A stretch of DNA of 64,000 bases, taken from positions 620,001 to 684,000 of the forward strand of contig NZ_CP009528.1 of NCBI RefSeq assembly GCF_000970025.1, given 5' to 3'. Both the position numbers and the translations under genes were made by a program. The DNA is from Methanosarcina barkeri MS (GTDB lineage Archaea > Halobacteriota > Methanosarcinia > Methanosarcinales > Methanosarcinaceae). The notes beneath the pieces are model-generated. The model was not told where the DNA came from and ran no database searches. It saw only the letters and a program-made list of their open reading frames with translations. Below, in pieces: positions 10,100 to 18,780 of the stretch. Each line of letters opens with the position of its first letter. Position 1 is the stretch's first letter.

Positions 10100-10400
10100 C
10101 GTGTTTCAGTTTAAGAGTTTACTTGCTTTCAGAGTATACTCTCTGTCTTGTATTCTTGTCACTTTTATGGAATTTGTTTTTGTTATAGTACTACCGCCTG
10201 CCTCATTGCTTACTATAATGTAATTTTATATTTTCCTTTCTGTAAATACTGGTATTTTGGATTTTTTTCTCTTGAACTTATTTCATCCCCAAAACTCCAT
10301 TGCCATTTAGTGAGGGGTTTCGAAACTTTTATCAGTACAGATCACAGTTAATAGAGCTTTTCCTGAAATGGGAGACGCAGAATATGCAGCAACTGGTTTT
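10100..10400 (-). pseudogene. Decayed 3' end of a PKD-protein gene
   Basis: The reverse strand encodes, over several frames, pieces of one PKD domain: SASPISGKALLTV, KWQWSFGDEISSREKNP, YLQKGKYKITL, then NEAGGSTITKTNSIKVT. The order and wording match the last PKD domain of the subtilisin-like protein at 51-53 kb, and even the bases after it (related to AGAGTATACTCTGAAAGC) resemble that gene's 3' end. Several frameshifts and stops show that it is dead. It lies between two live PKD genes. Confidence 0.7.
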
Positions 10401-10520
10401 GCGATTTCCTATTTTATATACTATGACATCCACAAATGATTTTTGTGCTACTGCATTTTGCATCTTTATCTGAGACTGCAGAATCCCAGGAGGTTTATAA
10501 CCAAGTTTTCAAAGTTGCAG

Positions 10521-12713
10521 TCACTTTGCCACTTTTATATATTTCCATTTTAATTTTGTACTACTTCCTGCTTCATTTGTTGCTATGAGTTTAACCGTGT
10601 AAGTTCCTGCTGCTGAATATGTGTGTGTTGGACTCTTTTCTGTTGAATATTTCCCATCTCCAAAATCCCACTTCCATGAAGTTGGCGATCCTTTGCTCGT
10701 CTCCGTAAATGTTACCTTTAGTGGAGCGTTTCCTGATAGCGGCCAGCCCCAGAAATCTGCAGTTGGAACATCTGCAGTTGGAGCTTGTGAAGTTTTCACT
10801 ATGATATACTTTGATTTTGTTGCTGTGTTACTGCCTGCTGCATTAGTCGCCATAAGGTTAACAGTATATTTTCCGGCTTTAGAATACTTATGAGTTGGAT
10901 TTTTTTCTGTTGACGATGTTCCGTCTCCAAAACTCCATTCCCATTTAGTTGGTTTTCCTGTACTTTTATCCGTAAATTTCACGCTTAAAGGCGCTGTTCC
11001 TGATTTTGGAGATGCATAAAATACAGCAGCCGGTTTTGCTATCACTATGATATACTTTGATTTTGTTGCTGTATTACTGCCTGCTGCATTTGTTACTATA
11101 AGTTTAACAGTATATTTTCCTTCTTTAGAATATTTATGTATTGGATTCTTTTCTGTTGACGATGTTCCATCTCCGAAATCCCATTTCCATTTAGTTGGTT
11201 TTCCTGTACTTTTATCCGTAAATTTCACGCTTAAAGGTACTGTTCCTGATTTTGGAGATGCATAAAATACAGCAACTGGTGCTTGCGAAGTTTTCACTAT
11301 GATATACTTTGATTTTGTTGCTGTGTTACTGCCTGCCGCATTTGTTACCGTAAGTTTAACAGTATATTTTCCTTCTTTAGAATATTTATGTGTTGGATTC
11401 TTTTCTGTTGACGATGTTCCATCTCCGAAATCCCATTTCCATTTAGTTGGTTTTCCTGTACTTTTATCCGTAAATTTCACGCTTAAAGGCGCTGTTCCTG
11501 ATTTTGGAGATGCATAAAATACAGCAACTGGTGCTTGCGAAGTTTTCACTATGATATACTTTGATTTTGTTGCTGTGTTACTTCCTGCCGCATTTGTTAC
11601 CGTAAGTTTAACAGTATATTTTCCGGCTTTAGAATATTTATGTGTTGGATTCTTTTCTGTTGACGATGTTCCATCTCCGAAATCCCATTTCCATTTAGTT
11701 GGTTTTCCTGTACTTTTATCCGTAAATTTCACGCTTAAAGGTGCTGTTCCTGATTTTGGAGATGCATAAAATACAGCAACCAGTTTTTGCGATCCGGGTT
11801 TATAAACAACTAGAGGAAGGTTATCAGAATATATGCTACCTTTTATGTTTTTATATGCAGAATCGGAAATTCCATCCCCGTCTGCATCGGTTGCAGTATT
11901 GGAAAATCCTGTACCATCAGGTTTTCCCCAGAAGTTGCCTCCTATGTAAGGTCCGCCCACAATATTAGTACCTGCGGTTTTTTTGGTATTATATGTATTT
12001 CCTATCCCATTTCTAATAGTCATATTAGTGTCATTGAAGTAATTGTTGTAAATCTGGTTAGTGTCGCTTCTGGGGCAAACATAAAGCCCATAAACACTAT
12101 TATCTTGAACAGTATTACCTGAAAATGTGTTGCCGTCAGAGTTACCAACATGGATTCCACGACCGTTATTAAAAGCCGTATTTCCTGAAAGGGTATTGTC
12201 TGTAGCAGTCCCAAGTACAATTCCATATTCCCTATTGTTCGTAGCTATATTCTTTGAGATCTTATTTTCTTTGCAACGCAGGAGATATATTCCGTAACAG
12301 TTGTTCAAAAGTTTATTGTTCTCAACTATGCAGTTACTACACGAAGACAGACAAATTCCTGCATTGCCAGATCGAGTTGCTCCTACAGCCTTAAATCCAG
12401 TTATTTTTATGTTGTCTCCCTGTAAGAGGAACACACTGGCCCCCGAACTTTTGGCTTTGATTATCGTATTATCAGGATTTCCGGATTCTGACCTAATTGT
12501 AAGATCATCTTTAGTTACTATAATATTTTCAGTATATATTCCGGGTTTTACAGTAATTATATCGCCGGAAGACGAACTATTCACAGCATTTTGAATAGAG
12601 TCTCCTGGCTGCACTATAATCTCAGCCGCAGCTCCAAGACTTGATATTAATGATAATATGAAAATAGCTACTAATATAGTGGTTAATTTTTTTATTTTAA
12701 TTCCTCCATCCAT
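10521..12713 (-). CDS. Secreted NosD-like beta-helix protein with five PKD domains
   Basis: A 730-residue surface protein. A signal peptide covers about residues 1-30 (hydrophobic run after IKIKKL, cleavage near AAA-EI). Residues about 35-270 are parallel beta-helix repeats of the NosD/CASH type (GIYLLRCKENKISKN, NTLSGNTAFNNGRGIHVG patterns). Five PKD domains follow, the last of the [11 protein letters not shown] type shared with the neighbouring YVTN protein. It is probably an envelope or adhesion protein. The annotated ATG has no upstream ribosome-binding site. GGAGGAATT lies inside codons 3-5, ideally spaced for the ATA at codon 7, so either ATA is used or the original ATG was lost. Sequence exchange with the gene at 5.6 kb is likely. 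Confidence 0.9.
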   Translation of the reverse strand: MDGGIKIKKLTTILVAIFILSLISSLGAAAEIIVQPGDSIQNAVNSSSSGDIITVKPGIYTENIIVTKDDLTIRSESGNPDNTIIKAKSSGASVFLLQGDNIKITGFKAVGATRSGNAGICLSSCSNCIVENNKLLNNCYGIYLLRCKENKISKNIATNNREYGIVLGTATDNTLSGNTAFNNGRGIHVGNSDGNTFSGNTVQDNSVYGLYVCPRSDTNQIYNNYFNDTNMTIRNGIGNTYNTKKTAGTNIVGGPYIGGNFWGKPDGTGFSNTATDADGDGISDSAYKNIKGSIYSDNLPLVVYKPGSQKLVAVFYASPKSGTAPLSVKFTDKSTGKPTKWKWDFGDGTSSTEKNPTHKYSKAGKYTVKLTVTNAAGSNTATKSKYIIVKTSQAPVAVFYASPKSGTAPLSVKFTDKSTGKPTKWKWDFGDGTSSTEKNPTHKYSKEGKYTVKLTVTNAAGSNTATKSKYIIVKTSQAPVAVFYASPKSGTVPLSVKFTDKSTGKPTKWKWDFGDGTSSTEKNPIHKYSKEGKYTVKLIVTNAAGSNTATKSKYIIVIAKPAAVFYASPKSGTAPLSVKFTDKSTGKPTKWEWSFGDGTSSTEKNPTHKYSKAGKYTVNLMATNAAGSNTATKSKYIIVKTSQAPTADVPTADFWGWPLSGNAPLKVTFTETSKGSPTSWKWDFGDGKYSTEKSPTHTYSAAGTYTVKLIATNEAGSSTKLKWKYIKVAK

Positions 12714-13273
12714 TAAAATAAATTTTAGGTGAAACTTTCATTGTAAATAAAGGGGGTTTACACTGAATACCTACGTGAATGCACGAATGAAAAAGTATTC
12801 TCTTATTCAAAGAATTTGTTCATCTTTTGTAAGACTCTTTAAGTAAATTTCATTACTTGAGCTGAAATTCGAATAATAAGATATAAATATACTGGAATAT
12901 GTTATATTGAATAAATTAAAAATATAAAAAATATTATCCATGTAATTTATTTGTATTCGGATAATCCAGGTCACTTAACTTAATAGAATATCTTATTTAT
13001 AGGCTATTAACTTATTTTTATTTATCAAATATTTATTACTTTCAAAATAAGGGCGGCTTAGATTTTAGTTGCCCACATAAAAAAACAATAGCCTTCGAAA
13101 ACGATAAAAATAAGTTTCTCACTGGAATTAAAACTGGCTTTAAGTTAGTAAGCGTAGAATTACTCAAATATGATTAAGTCCAAAATTAATGTATCCAAAT
13201 TTAGATTAAAGATAAAAACGAAAGTATTTATTATCGTCATCTACGAAACAATATACAAAAAGGGGATGAAAAG
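12714..13273. other. 560-base AT-rich intergenic region
   Basis: Separates the divergent NosD/PKD gene and the GerW-like gene. It must hold both promoters, but the base composition is so AT-rich that single TATA boxes cannot be chosen. No repeats or small genes were noticed. Confidence 0.4.
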
Positions 13274-13741
13274 TTGGGTGTAGAAGCCACTATTAAAGAA
13301 ATTGCAGGTGAACTTGAGAGAATAGCGAATACTAAAACCGTAGTTGGAGACCCAATTACTGCTGCTGGGAAAACAATTATTCCTATTTCAAGGATTACAA
13401 TGGGTTTTGGAGCAGGTGGGGGAGAAGGCAAGAAAGACACTGAGTCGGGATATGGCGGAGGTGGAGGGGCAGGCGCGAAGATAGAGCCTGTGGCATTTAT
13501 TATGCTTTCTGAAGAAGAAGCTCGGATCTTCCGGCTCTCTGGACGAAGCGATGCCGGTTCAATCCTTAGCTCAATTCCTGATCTTGTGCCTGAGATTATG
13601 GACAAGCTCAAGGGCATGAGAGGTAAGAACAAAAAAGAAGAGGAATTGCAGGAACAGGAAGTTAAAGGAAGGGAAACTCCGGAAAAGGAAACTGTAGAAG
13701 GACCCGAAATCAAGGTCGAAGAAGAGGGATGTTTCCACTAA
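13274..13741 (+). CDS. GerW/YtfJ-family protein
   Basis: A 155-residue protein matching the YtfJ/GerW family, known in Bacillus as a spore protein but present in many non-sporulating bacteria and archaea. The family core is visible: TVVGDPITAAGKTIIPIS, then the Gly-rich GFGAGGGEG and GYGGGGGAGAK loops, then EPVAFIMLS. The C-terminus is a charged KE-rich tail. Start is TTG with AGGGGATG just upstream; the nearby ATG runs into a stop. It is followed after 117 bases by a DUF2953 gene, the same pair as Bacillus ytfJ-ytfI, which supports a shared function. The biochemical role is unknown. Confidence 0.88.
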   Translation: MGVEATIKEIAGELERIANTKTVVGDPITAAGKTIIPISRITMGFGAGGGEGKKDTESGYGGGGGAGAKIEPVAFIMLSEEEARIFRLSGRSDAGSILSSIPDLVPEIMDKLKGMRGKNKKEEELQEQEVKGRETPEKETVEGPEIKVEEEGCFH

Positions 13742-13858
13742 AGTTTCTACCGAATTTCCGGAACTAAAACCTATTTAAGGGACTTTCCAGGAAACGGAAT
13801 TAAAAAATATGGGTTTTCAGGATAGTCAGGACTATCCTCTTCTCCCTAACCTGTTAAT

Positions 13859-14833
13859 ATGCTGGTAATCACTTTTCTTCTGCTGGTTTTTCTGTTGATT
13901 TTATTCATACTTTTTACAGCAATAGGTCTCACTTTCAAGCTTAATGTCCTGAGCCTGGAAGAAAAGAAAGAACTTAGAGGTATATTTACTGTAAAATGGC
14001 TGTTCTTTTCCCATACCTTTTCCATAGAGGAACCTGAGGAAAGCGAAAGTTTTCCTGAAGAACCGGATAAATCGAGAAAGGATAAAACAATAAATGAGAA
14101 GCAAAATGAGATTGATCTGAAGAAAACTGAAAATGTAGGAGTCACTACAGAAACACAGAATAAGACTGAAGGGAAGAACAAAAAAGAGATTGAAGAAAAT
14201 GAAATCAAAGAAAAAAGAATGGAAGTGGATGAGAGTAAAGAAAAAAGAATAAAAGTGGATGAGAGTAAAAAAAATAGAATTGAAGTGGATAAGAGTAAAG
14301 AAAAAAGAATAGAAGAGAGTGAGGGCAAAGAAAAACTAATCGAAGGGGATAAGAAGAAAGAAAAATTGGGTCTAATTGCAAAGATAAGAGGAAATAAAGA
14401 GCCTGAGACTGAAGAAGCTCCAGAATCTGAAATGACTCCCAGAGAAATGCTTCACTGGGGGATGGAAGCATTCAAATCTCTCAGAAAACCTCTGTTTCGT
14501 CTATTTTCCGATTTGCTTAATGGAATAAAAATTAAACGTCTGGAATCTGACGTGACATTTGGCCTTTCCGATCCGGCAGACACGGGCATGCTCTGTGGAC
14601 TTATACACGCTGTTGCGGGACTGGCCTATAGCCGATGCAGGCACTGTAGTTTTTCCATTAACCCTGTGTTCATGAATCCGATGGTGGATTTCAGAGGGAG
14701 TATGGATATTCGTGTAAGGATATATTCTCTGATTTTTCCAATGCTTAAATTCATGTTTAACAGGAAAACTTTATCTTTTACTTATTCGATTATTAAGGAA
14801 AAACTCTGGGGGAAACGGAAGTTTAGTTCCTGA
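13859..14833 (+). CDS. DUF2953 (YtfI-like) membrane-anchored protein
   Basis: A 324-residue protein. One N-terminal membrane segment (residues 1-22, LVITFLLLVFLLILFILF) is followed by a short FKLNVLSLEE segment and a long charged insertion (residues about 60-180). The C-terminal DUF2953 core contains FGLSDPADTGMLCGLIHA and ends in basic residues. The insertion contains a repeated KEKRIEVDESK unit encoded by about 30-base tandem DNA repeats (14200-14360), a sign of slippage. It is downstream of the GerW-like gene, as in Bacillus, and the two may act together at the membrane. No enzyme motif is visible. Confidence 0.82.
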   Translation: MLVITFLLLVFLLILFILFTAIGLTFKLNVLSLEEKKELRGIFTVKWLFFSHTFSIEEPEESESFPEEPDKSRKDKTINEKQNEIDLKKTENVGVTTETQNKTEGKNKKEIEENEIKEKRMEVDESKEKRIKVDESKKNRIEVDKSKEKRIEESEGKEKLIEGDKKKEKLGLIAKIRGNKEPETEEAPESEMTPREMLHWGMEAFKSLRKPLFRLFSDLLNGIKIKRLESDVTFGLSDPADTGMLCGLIHAVAGLAYSRCRHCSFSINPVFMNPMVDFRGSMDIRVRIYSLIFPMLKFMFNRKTLSFTYSIIKEKLWGKRKFSS

Positions 14834-14895
14834 GCTAACGGAAATCTAGTTCCTGAGCTAACGGAAGTCTAATCCTGAGCTAAAATAAATTCAAT
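14828..14895. repeat. 23-bp tandem repeat
   Basis: Two good copies and further decayed copies of a unit with the core TTCCTGAGCTAACGGAA, starting at the very end of the DUF2953 gene and filling most of the gap to the next gene. Confidence 0.8.
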
Positions 14896-14934
14896 TCCTA
14901 AGCTTTATGAATAGGTAATGAGGTACAGATATAC

Positions 14935-15900
14935 ATGATTAAAGTAGTGACCCCATCCAGACTCCATCTTACCCTGATAGACCTCAATGCAGAGATAGGC
15001 AGGGTCGATGGGGGAGCGGGAATCACCCTGGAATATCCCGGCCTGGAAATTTCTGCGAGTAAAGCTGATAATATAGAGATCATCGGTAATTCTCTTCTAG
15101 CAGGCAAAATGCAAAAAGCTGTACAGGCCCTTCTTCCAACAGGAGAAGGAATAAAGCTGCATATTAAAGATAGTCTTCCTGATCATGTAGGACTCGGTTC
15201 CGGAACCCAGGCCTCACTGTCGGCAGCAGTAGCCGTAAACAGAACTTATGGACTGGGAAAAAGCGTTAGAGAACTTGCAGTCGCGGTCGGCAGGGGCGGC
15301 ACATCCGGGATAGGGGTTGCTGCTTTTGAAAATGGTGGTTTTATCTTGGATGGGGGGCATAAGTTCAAGGATAAAGGTGCATTTTCTCCTTCTTCAGCCA
15401 GCCACGTACCTCCTGGTCCTGTCCTTTTCAGAAGAAACTTTCCTGACTGGTCTATTGTCCTTGCAATTCCTGAAGGTAAAGGGGCGCACGATGCGGAAGA
15501 AGTGGATATTTTCAAGAGGTATTGTCCAATTCCTCTCGCCGAAGTTCAGGAAATTTCCCATGTGATCCTCATGCAGATGCTTCCTGCACTTGTCGAGGAA
15601 GACTTGGAAACTTTCGGAAAAGCGATTAACCACATCCAAACTGTAGGTTTCAAGAAAAGGGAAGTCGGACTTCAGTCACAGACTGTCCTGGATATCATGA
15701 ATTACATGCGTGACAACGGCGCGAGTGGCTCGGGCATCAGTTCTTTTGGGCCGGTAGTTTACGGAATTGTCGGAAGCGTCGAGGAAGGTAAAAGACTCCA
15801 GCAAGAAACCCAGCGCATGCTTGACGAGTCCCTTGGTGGGAGAGTCCTGCTCACAAAGGGAAGGAATCGGGGTGCTGACATCTCTGGAGGGCCAGATTGA
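14935..15900 (+). CDS. mptG: Beta-ribofuranosylaminobenzene 5'-phosphate synthase
   Basis: A 321-residue GHMP-kinase-superfamily enzyme. It condenses PRPP with p-hydroxybenzoate or p-aminobenzoate, losing CO2 and PPi, in the first committed step of tetrahydromethanopterin/sarcinapterin synthesis. Family features are the N-terminal TPSRLHLTLIDLN, the Gly-rich GLGSGTQASLSAA loop near residue 87 and GRGGTSGIGVAAFENGG near residue 120. The length is normal for the family. The stop overlaps the TTG start of nop5 by four bases (TTGA), so translation is coupled. The ATG lacks a strong ribosome-binding site. A confident family call. Confidence 0.93.
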   Translation: MIKVVTPSRLHLTLIDLNAEIGRVDGGAGITLEYPGLEISASKADNIEIIGNSLLAGKMQKAVQALLPTGEGIKLHIKDSLPDHVGLGSGTQASLSAAVAVNRTYGLGKSVRELAVAVGRGGTSGIGVAAFENGGFILDGGHKFKDKGAFSPSSASHVPPGPVLFRRNFPDWSIVLAIPEGKGAHDAEEVDIFKRYCPIPLAEVQEISHVILMQMLPALVEEDLETFGKAINHIQTVGFKKREVGLQSQTVLDIMNYMRDNGASGSGISSFGPVVYGIVGSVEEGKRLQQETQRMLDESLGGRVLLTKGRNRGADISGGPD

Positions 15901-16907
15901 AAATCAATACCTGGTTTGGAACTCTTGAAATCGACAGCACAGGAGAAATTCTGGAATCTCTATTTCTTTCAAAAGACATCCGGGAGCTTGCTCTCCATTC
16001 TCTTTCTTTGAGGGACAGCAAGTCGGATCTCCCTCCTGAAGGCTTTGACCTCAAAAATGCAGCTATAAAATCCGGGTTTGTAAACTCCCCTGCCGCGTAT
16101 TACTCCCTTTTACACGAAGTTACTCTGGAGGCTGCAAAACTTCAGGTCTCAGGTGCTCTTACTCCTGACCAGCGAATTATTCAGGCTGTAGAGGCCCTGG
16201 ATGATATAAATGAAACGACAAATGCTCTGTCGGAGAGGCTTTCTGAATGGTATGGTGGCTATTTCCCGGAAAGCGGGTTAGGCGGAGAAGATCTTGCACT
16301 TTTTATTGTAAAATACGGTTCCCGTGAAAATGTCGGTTCTGAAGACCCTCTTTATTCAAAAGCCAGAAATTCAATGGGTGCAAAACTTGAACCTGCAGAT
16401 GAAATACTCCTTATAGGTTTTGCAGAAAACGTGTGCAGTCTCTATGAACGGCGTCGACAGATTGAGGCTTATATTGAGAACAGTATGGAACTGGTTGCAC
16501 CTAACCTGAAACTTATTGCAGGCCCAATGCTTGGGGCAAGGTTAATAAGTCTTGCAGGAAGCCTCAAAAAACTTGCTGAGTTTCCCTCTAGCACCATTCA
16601 GGTTATAGGAGCCAGTAAGGCGCTTTTCAAGCATCTTAGAGCTCGGGCTCCATCTCCAAAACATGGGATCATTTACAGTCACCCTCTAATAAATACTGCG
16701 CCCTGGTGGGTAAGAGGAAAAGTAGCAAGAGCCGTTGCATCAAAACTTTCCCTTGCTGCGCGCATTGATTTTTATTCCGGAGAAATAGAGCCCTCTATTA
16801 TGGAAAAACTTGAAGCGAAAGTCCTGCAGATCAGGACTTTGAATCCCAGGCCTCCTCAAAAAAGGCAGGAAAGTGGAGCAAAGCCAAAGAAAAGGAGGAG
16901 AAAGTAA
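15897..16907 (+). CDS. nop5: Archaeal Nop5 (Nop56/58) C/D-box RNP protein
   Basis: A 336-residue scaffold of archaeal C/D-box small RNPs, which direct 2'-O-methylation of rRNA and tRNA. The N-terminal domain (about 1-110) binds fibrillarin, followed by a coiled-coil (about 115-180) and a Nop domain. The latter contains LKLIAGPMLGARLISLAGSL, QVIGASKALFKHL and the GIIYSHPLI segment that contacts L7Ae-bound RNA. The C-terminal tail is very basic (KPKKRRRK). Start is TTG overlapping the previous stop. The next gene, flpA, begins directly after its stop codon, so partner proteins are made together. Confidence 0.96.
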   Translation: MKINTWFGTLEIDSTGEILESLFLSKDIRELALHSLSLRDSKSDLPPEGFDLKNAAIKSGFVNSPAAYYSLLHEVTLEAAKLQVSGALTPDQRIIQAVEALDDINETTNALSERLSEWYGGYFPESGLGGEDLALFIVKYGSRENVGSEDPLYSKARNSMGAKLEPADEILLIGFAENVCSLYERRRQIEAYIENSMELVAPNLKLIAGPMLGARLISLAGSLKKLAEFPSSTIQVIGASKALFKHLRARAPSPKHGIIYSHPLINTAPWWVRGKVARAVASKLSLAARIDFYSGEIEPSIMEKLEAKVLQIRTLNPRPPQKRQESGAKPKKRRRK

Positions 16908-17588
16908 ATGCCTGAAATCAAAAGGTTGTCGAATGGGATCTTTGAAGTTATAAAAGACAAAAAACATCTTGCTACAAAGAACCTTGACTCTGGAAAAACC
17001 GTTTATGGAGAAAAACTAATTACGGTTGAAGGGGTTGAGTATAGGACATGGGACCCTCGCAGGAGCAAGCTTGGAGCCATGGTCCTGAAAAAATTTAACA
17101 CTCCACTCAAGGAAGATTCAAAGGTGCTCTACCTTGGGGCGGCTTCAGGTACAACGGTCAGCCATGTCTCTGATATTGTTTCGGAAGGTGCAGTTTATGC
17201 CGTTGAATTTGCTCCAAGGAGCATGAGAGATCTTATAGGACTTGCATCAAGGAGGAAAAATATCCACCCGATCCTTGCTGATGCGGGAAAACCGGACAGT
17301 TATTCTCATCTCGTTGAACCTGTGGACCTTATTTTTCAGGATGTCGCACAGCCCAACCAGGCCGAGATTGCTGCAAGGAACGCAGTTCGTTTTTTAAAAA
17401 GGGATGGATATCTCCTGCTTTCCATTAAAGCACGGAGTATAGATACTGTAGCTAAACCAAAAGAAGTTTTTAAGGCAGAGGTGAAGAAACTCGAACAGGC
17501 TTTTGAGCCCAGGTTTGAGATTCTCAATGCAAAGGACCTGATGCCCTATCACGAAGACCATCTTGGAGTCCTGGCGAAGTTGAAGTAA
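16908..17588 (+). CDS. flpA: Fibrillarin-like rRNA/tRNA 2'-O-methyltransferase
   Basis: A 226-residue SAM-dependent methyltransferase, the catalytic subunit of C/D-box sRNPs. The SAM motif VLYLGAASGTTVSHVSD (near residue 76), the acidic VYAVEFAPRS strand, DLIFQDVAQPNQAEI and the KARSID segment are characteristic of archaeal fibrillarin. The ATG follows the nop5 stop with no gap, with AGGAGGAGAAAG just upstream inside nop5 as ribosome-binding site. The length is standard. Function is certain from the family and the pairing with Nop5. Confidence 0.97.
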   Translation: MPEIKRLSNGIFEVIKDKKHLATKNLDSGKTVYGEKLITVEGVEYRTWDPRRSKLGAMVLKKFNTPLKEDSKVLYLGAASGTTVSHVSDIVSEGAVYAVEFAPRSMRDLIGLASRRKNIHPILADAGKPDSYSHLVEPVDLIFQDVAQPNQAEIAARNAVRFLKRDGYLLLSIKARSIDTVAKPKEVFKAEVKKLEQAFEPRFEILNAKDLMPYHEDHLGVLAKLK

Positions 17589-17776
17589 CACGTCCATTTT
17601 CCAGGTGTTTTCTGTTTTTTTCAGAAGAAACAGTAAAATATCATATTTCAGTGGACTCTTTTCAGTGGACTCTTTTAATCATTTAAAGAATTTCATGAGT
17701 AGATATTTTGCAGGCTCTATGTTAATAGATATGAGCCTCTAAAGGGGTTAAGCATTTTAAGAAGCATTGTAGGCTT

Positions 17777-18322
17777 TTACCTTTTGATGCTTACCAGTAA
17801 TCTTTTTTTCGTTACGGGCACCAGCTTTTTCCACTCTACGACGGCATCTTCGTAGAACTCATATTCGTCTACAGTTTTATCCGATAATTTGCCATCCACT
17901 TCATATACATAAAATCCATCTTCTCCATCCGTAGAGACGACCTTGACTCTGTTCCCCATTTTCTTAACTTCTACTGCAGCCACGCTTTTCAGAGCCTCAA
18001 GCAGAGTAGTACCCTGTTCAACCTCAAGTCTCTTGTTTTCTGCAAAGTGGTCCAGAAATGAATATATATTGTTCAGTTTGATGCCTATCATATGAGTATT
18101 TCCGAACTTTTTTCTTTCTACAAGGTTGGCTTTTTCTAATATTTTTACATGTTTGGCCGCCACAGGCACAGAAATCCCTATTTTTCTTGCCAGGCCGGAT
18201 ATGTGCATATCTCCTTCACTCAGGTGTTCTAGAATTGAGAGGCGTGTGTCGCTTGAAATAGCTTTAAAAAGATTTTCTCTGCCGCCGTTCATTCCATAAC
18301 TCTGCATAGCATTTACTACCAT
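17777..18322 (-). CDS. ArsR-type regulator with DUF4430-like C-terminal domain
   Basis: A 181-residue regulator. Residues about 15-95 form an ArsR-type winged helix (FKAISSDTRLSILEHLSEGDMHISGLARKIGI ... HVKILEKANLVERKK), without obvious metal-binding Cys. Residues about 100-181 resemble DUF4430, the transcobalamin-C-terminal-like fold: GTTLLEALK, then DGFYVYEVDGKLSDKTVDEY, then EDAVVEWKKL. This part is a pattern-level match, not proven. The gene is divergent from the DUF2162-ExbB-DUF2149 operon and is its likely regulator. If the C-terminal domain binds a corrinoid or other tetrapyrrole, the protein would sense the cargo of that system. ATGs at codons 6 and 11 are other possible starts. Confidence 0.8.
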   Translation of the reverse strand: MVVNAMQSYGMNGGRENLFKAISSDTRLSILEHLSEGDMHISGLARKIGISVPVAAKHVKILEKANLVERKKFGNTHMIGIKLNNIYSFLDHFAENKRLEVEQGTTLLEALKSVAAVEVKKMGNRVKVVSTDGEDGFYVYEVDGKLSDKTVDEYEFYEDAVVEWKKLVPVTKKRLLVSIKR

Positions 18323-18705
18323 GATGAACTCTATTTTATCTCAAATACTTATAATTATTGCTTTTGTTAGAACAAGTAAAGTAAACTATCAGATCTTTTC
18401 ATTGCCTTTTTTATATTTAATTTTAACAAATTTACTTTAATTACGGATTTTTCTTTTTCTTTTTTCTATGTCATTGCCTGGTAGCAAAGTAAATTTTTAC
18501 ATAATATTTGTTAAATTCTAACTCTAATTTAATATCAACGTCAACTGCCATCATTTAAAAAAAACTATTTTACTATTTTACTATCTTACAATTTTAACTT
18601 CTACACATAATCTAATTTTAACTTACTCAATTATTATTCATCCTCCCTAAGAAAACAGGGTGGATATAAACTTTTAGTCTAAAAAATGCACTCAATGAGC
18701 CATTG
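18323..18705. other. Divergent intergenic region
   Basis: AT-rich sequence between the ArsR-type regulator and the membrane operon. The only organised signal noticed is the operator-like element near 18336; the remainder, with runs such as TTTTACTATTTTACTATC, shows no gene. Confidence 0.4.
18336..18359. promoter_or_regulatory. Weak copy of the shared operator before the ArsR gene
   Basis: TTATCTCAAATA followed by CTTATAATTATT lies 14 bases upstream of the regulator's start codon. With one gap it resembles the element at 22998-23020 (TTACCCAAATA then CTAACAATTATT). If real, it would allow autoregulation. The AT-rich background makes chance similarity possible. Confidence 0.3.
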
Positions 18706-18749
18706 TTATCCAAAAAGATAACAATTATTACCCAAAAACCAGTTTTTAT
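18706..18749 (+). promoter_or_regulatory. Tandem TTAnCCAAAAA operator of the membrane operon
   Basis: Two boxes, TTATCCAAAAA (18706-18716) and TTACCCAAAAA (18728-18738), lie 22 bases apart start to start, that is two helical turns. Between them is GATAACAATTATTA. The same architecture, with the same 22-base spacing and the shared TAACAATTATTA core, occurs upstream of the CobN-like gene at 22998-23040. The position, 32 bases before the ATG, overlaps the expected promoter, suggesting repression or activation by one regulator. Confidence 0.6.
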
Positions 18750-18780
18750 TTAATTTTACTATAGATGCTCAGAAGGTATT

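Noticed and set aside
13846-14328. Hydrophobic Leu/Phe/Ser-rich minus-strand frame
   Set aside because: Produced by the antisense of the Lys/Glu-rich repeat in the DUF2953 gene; not a membrane protein.
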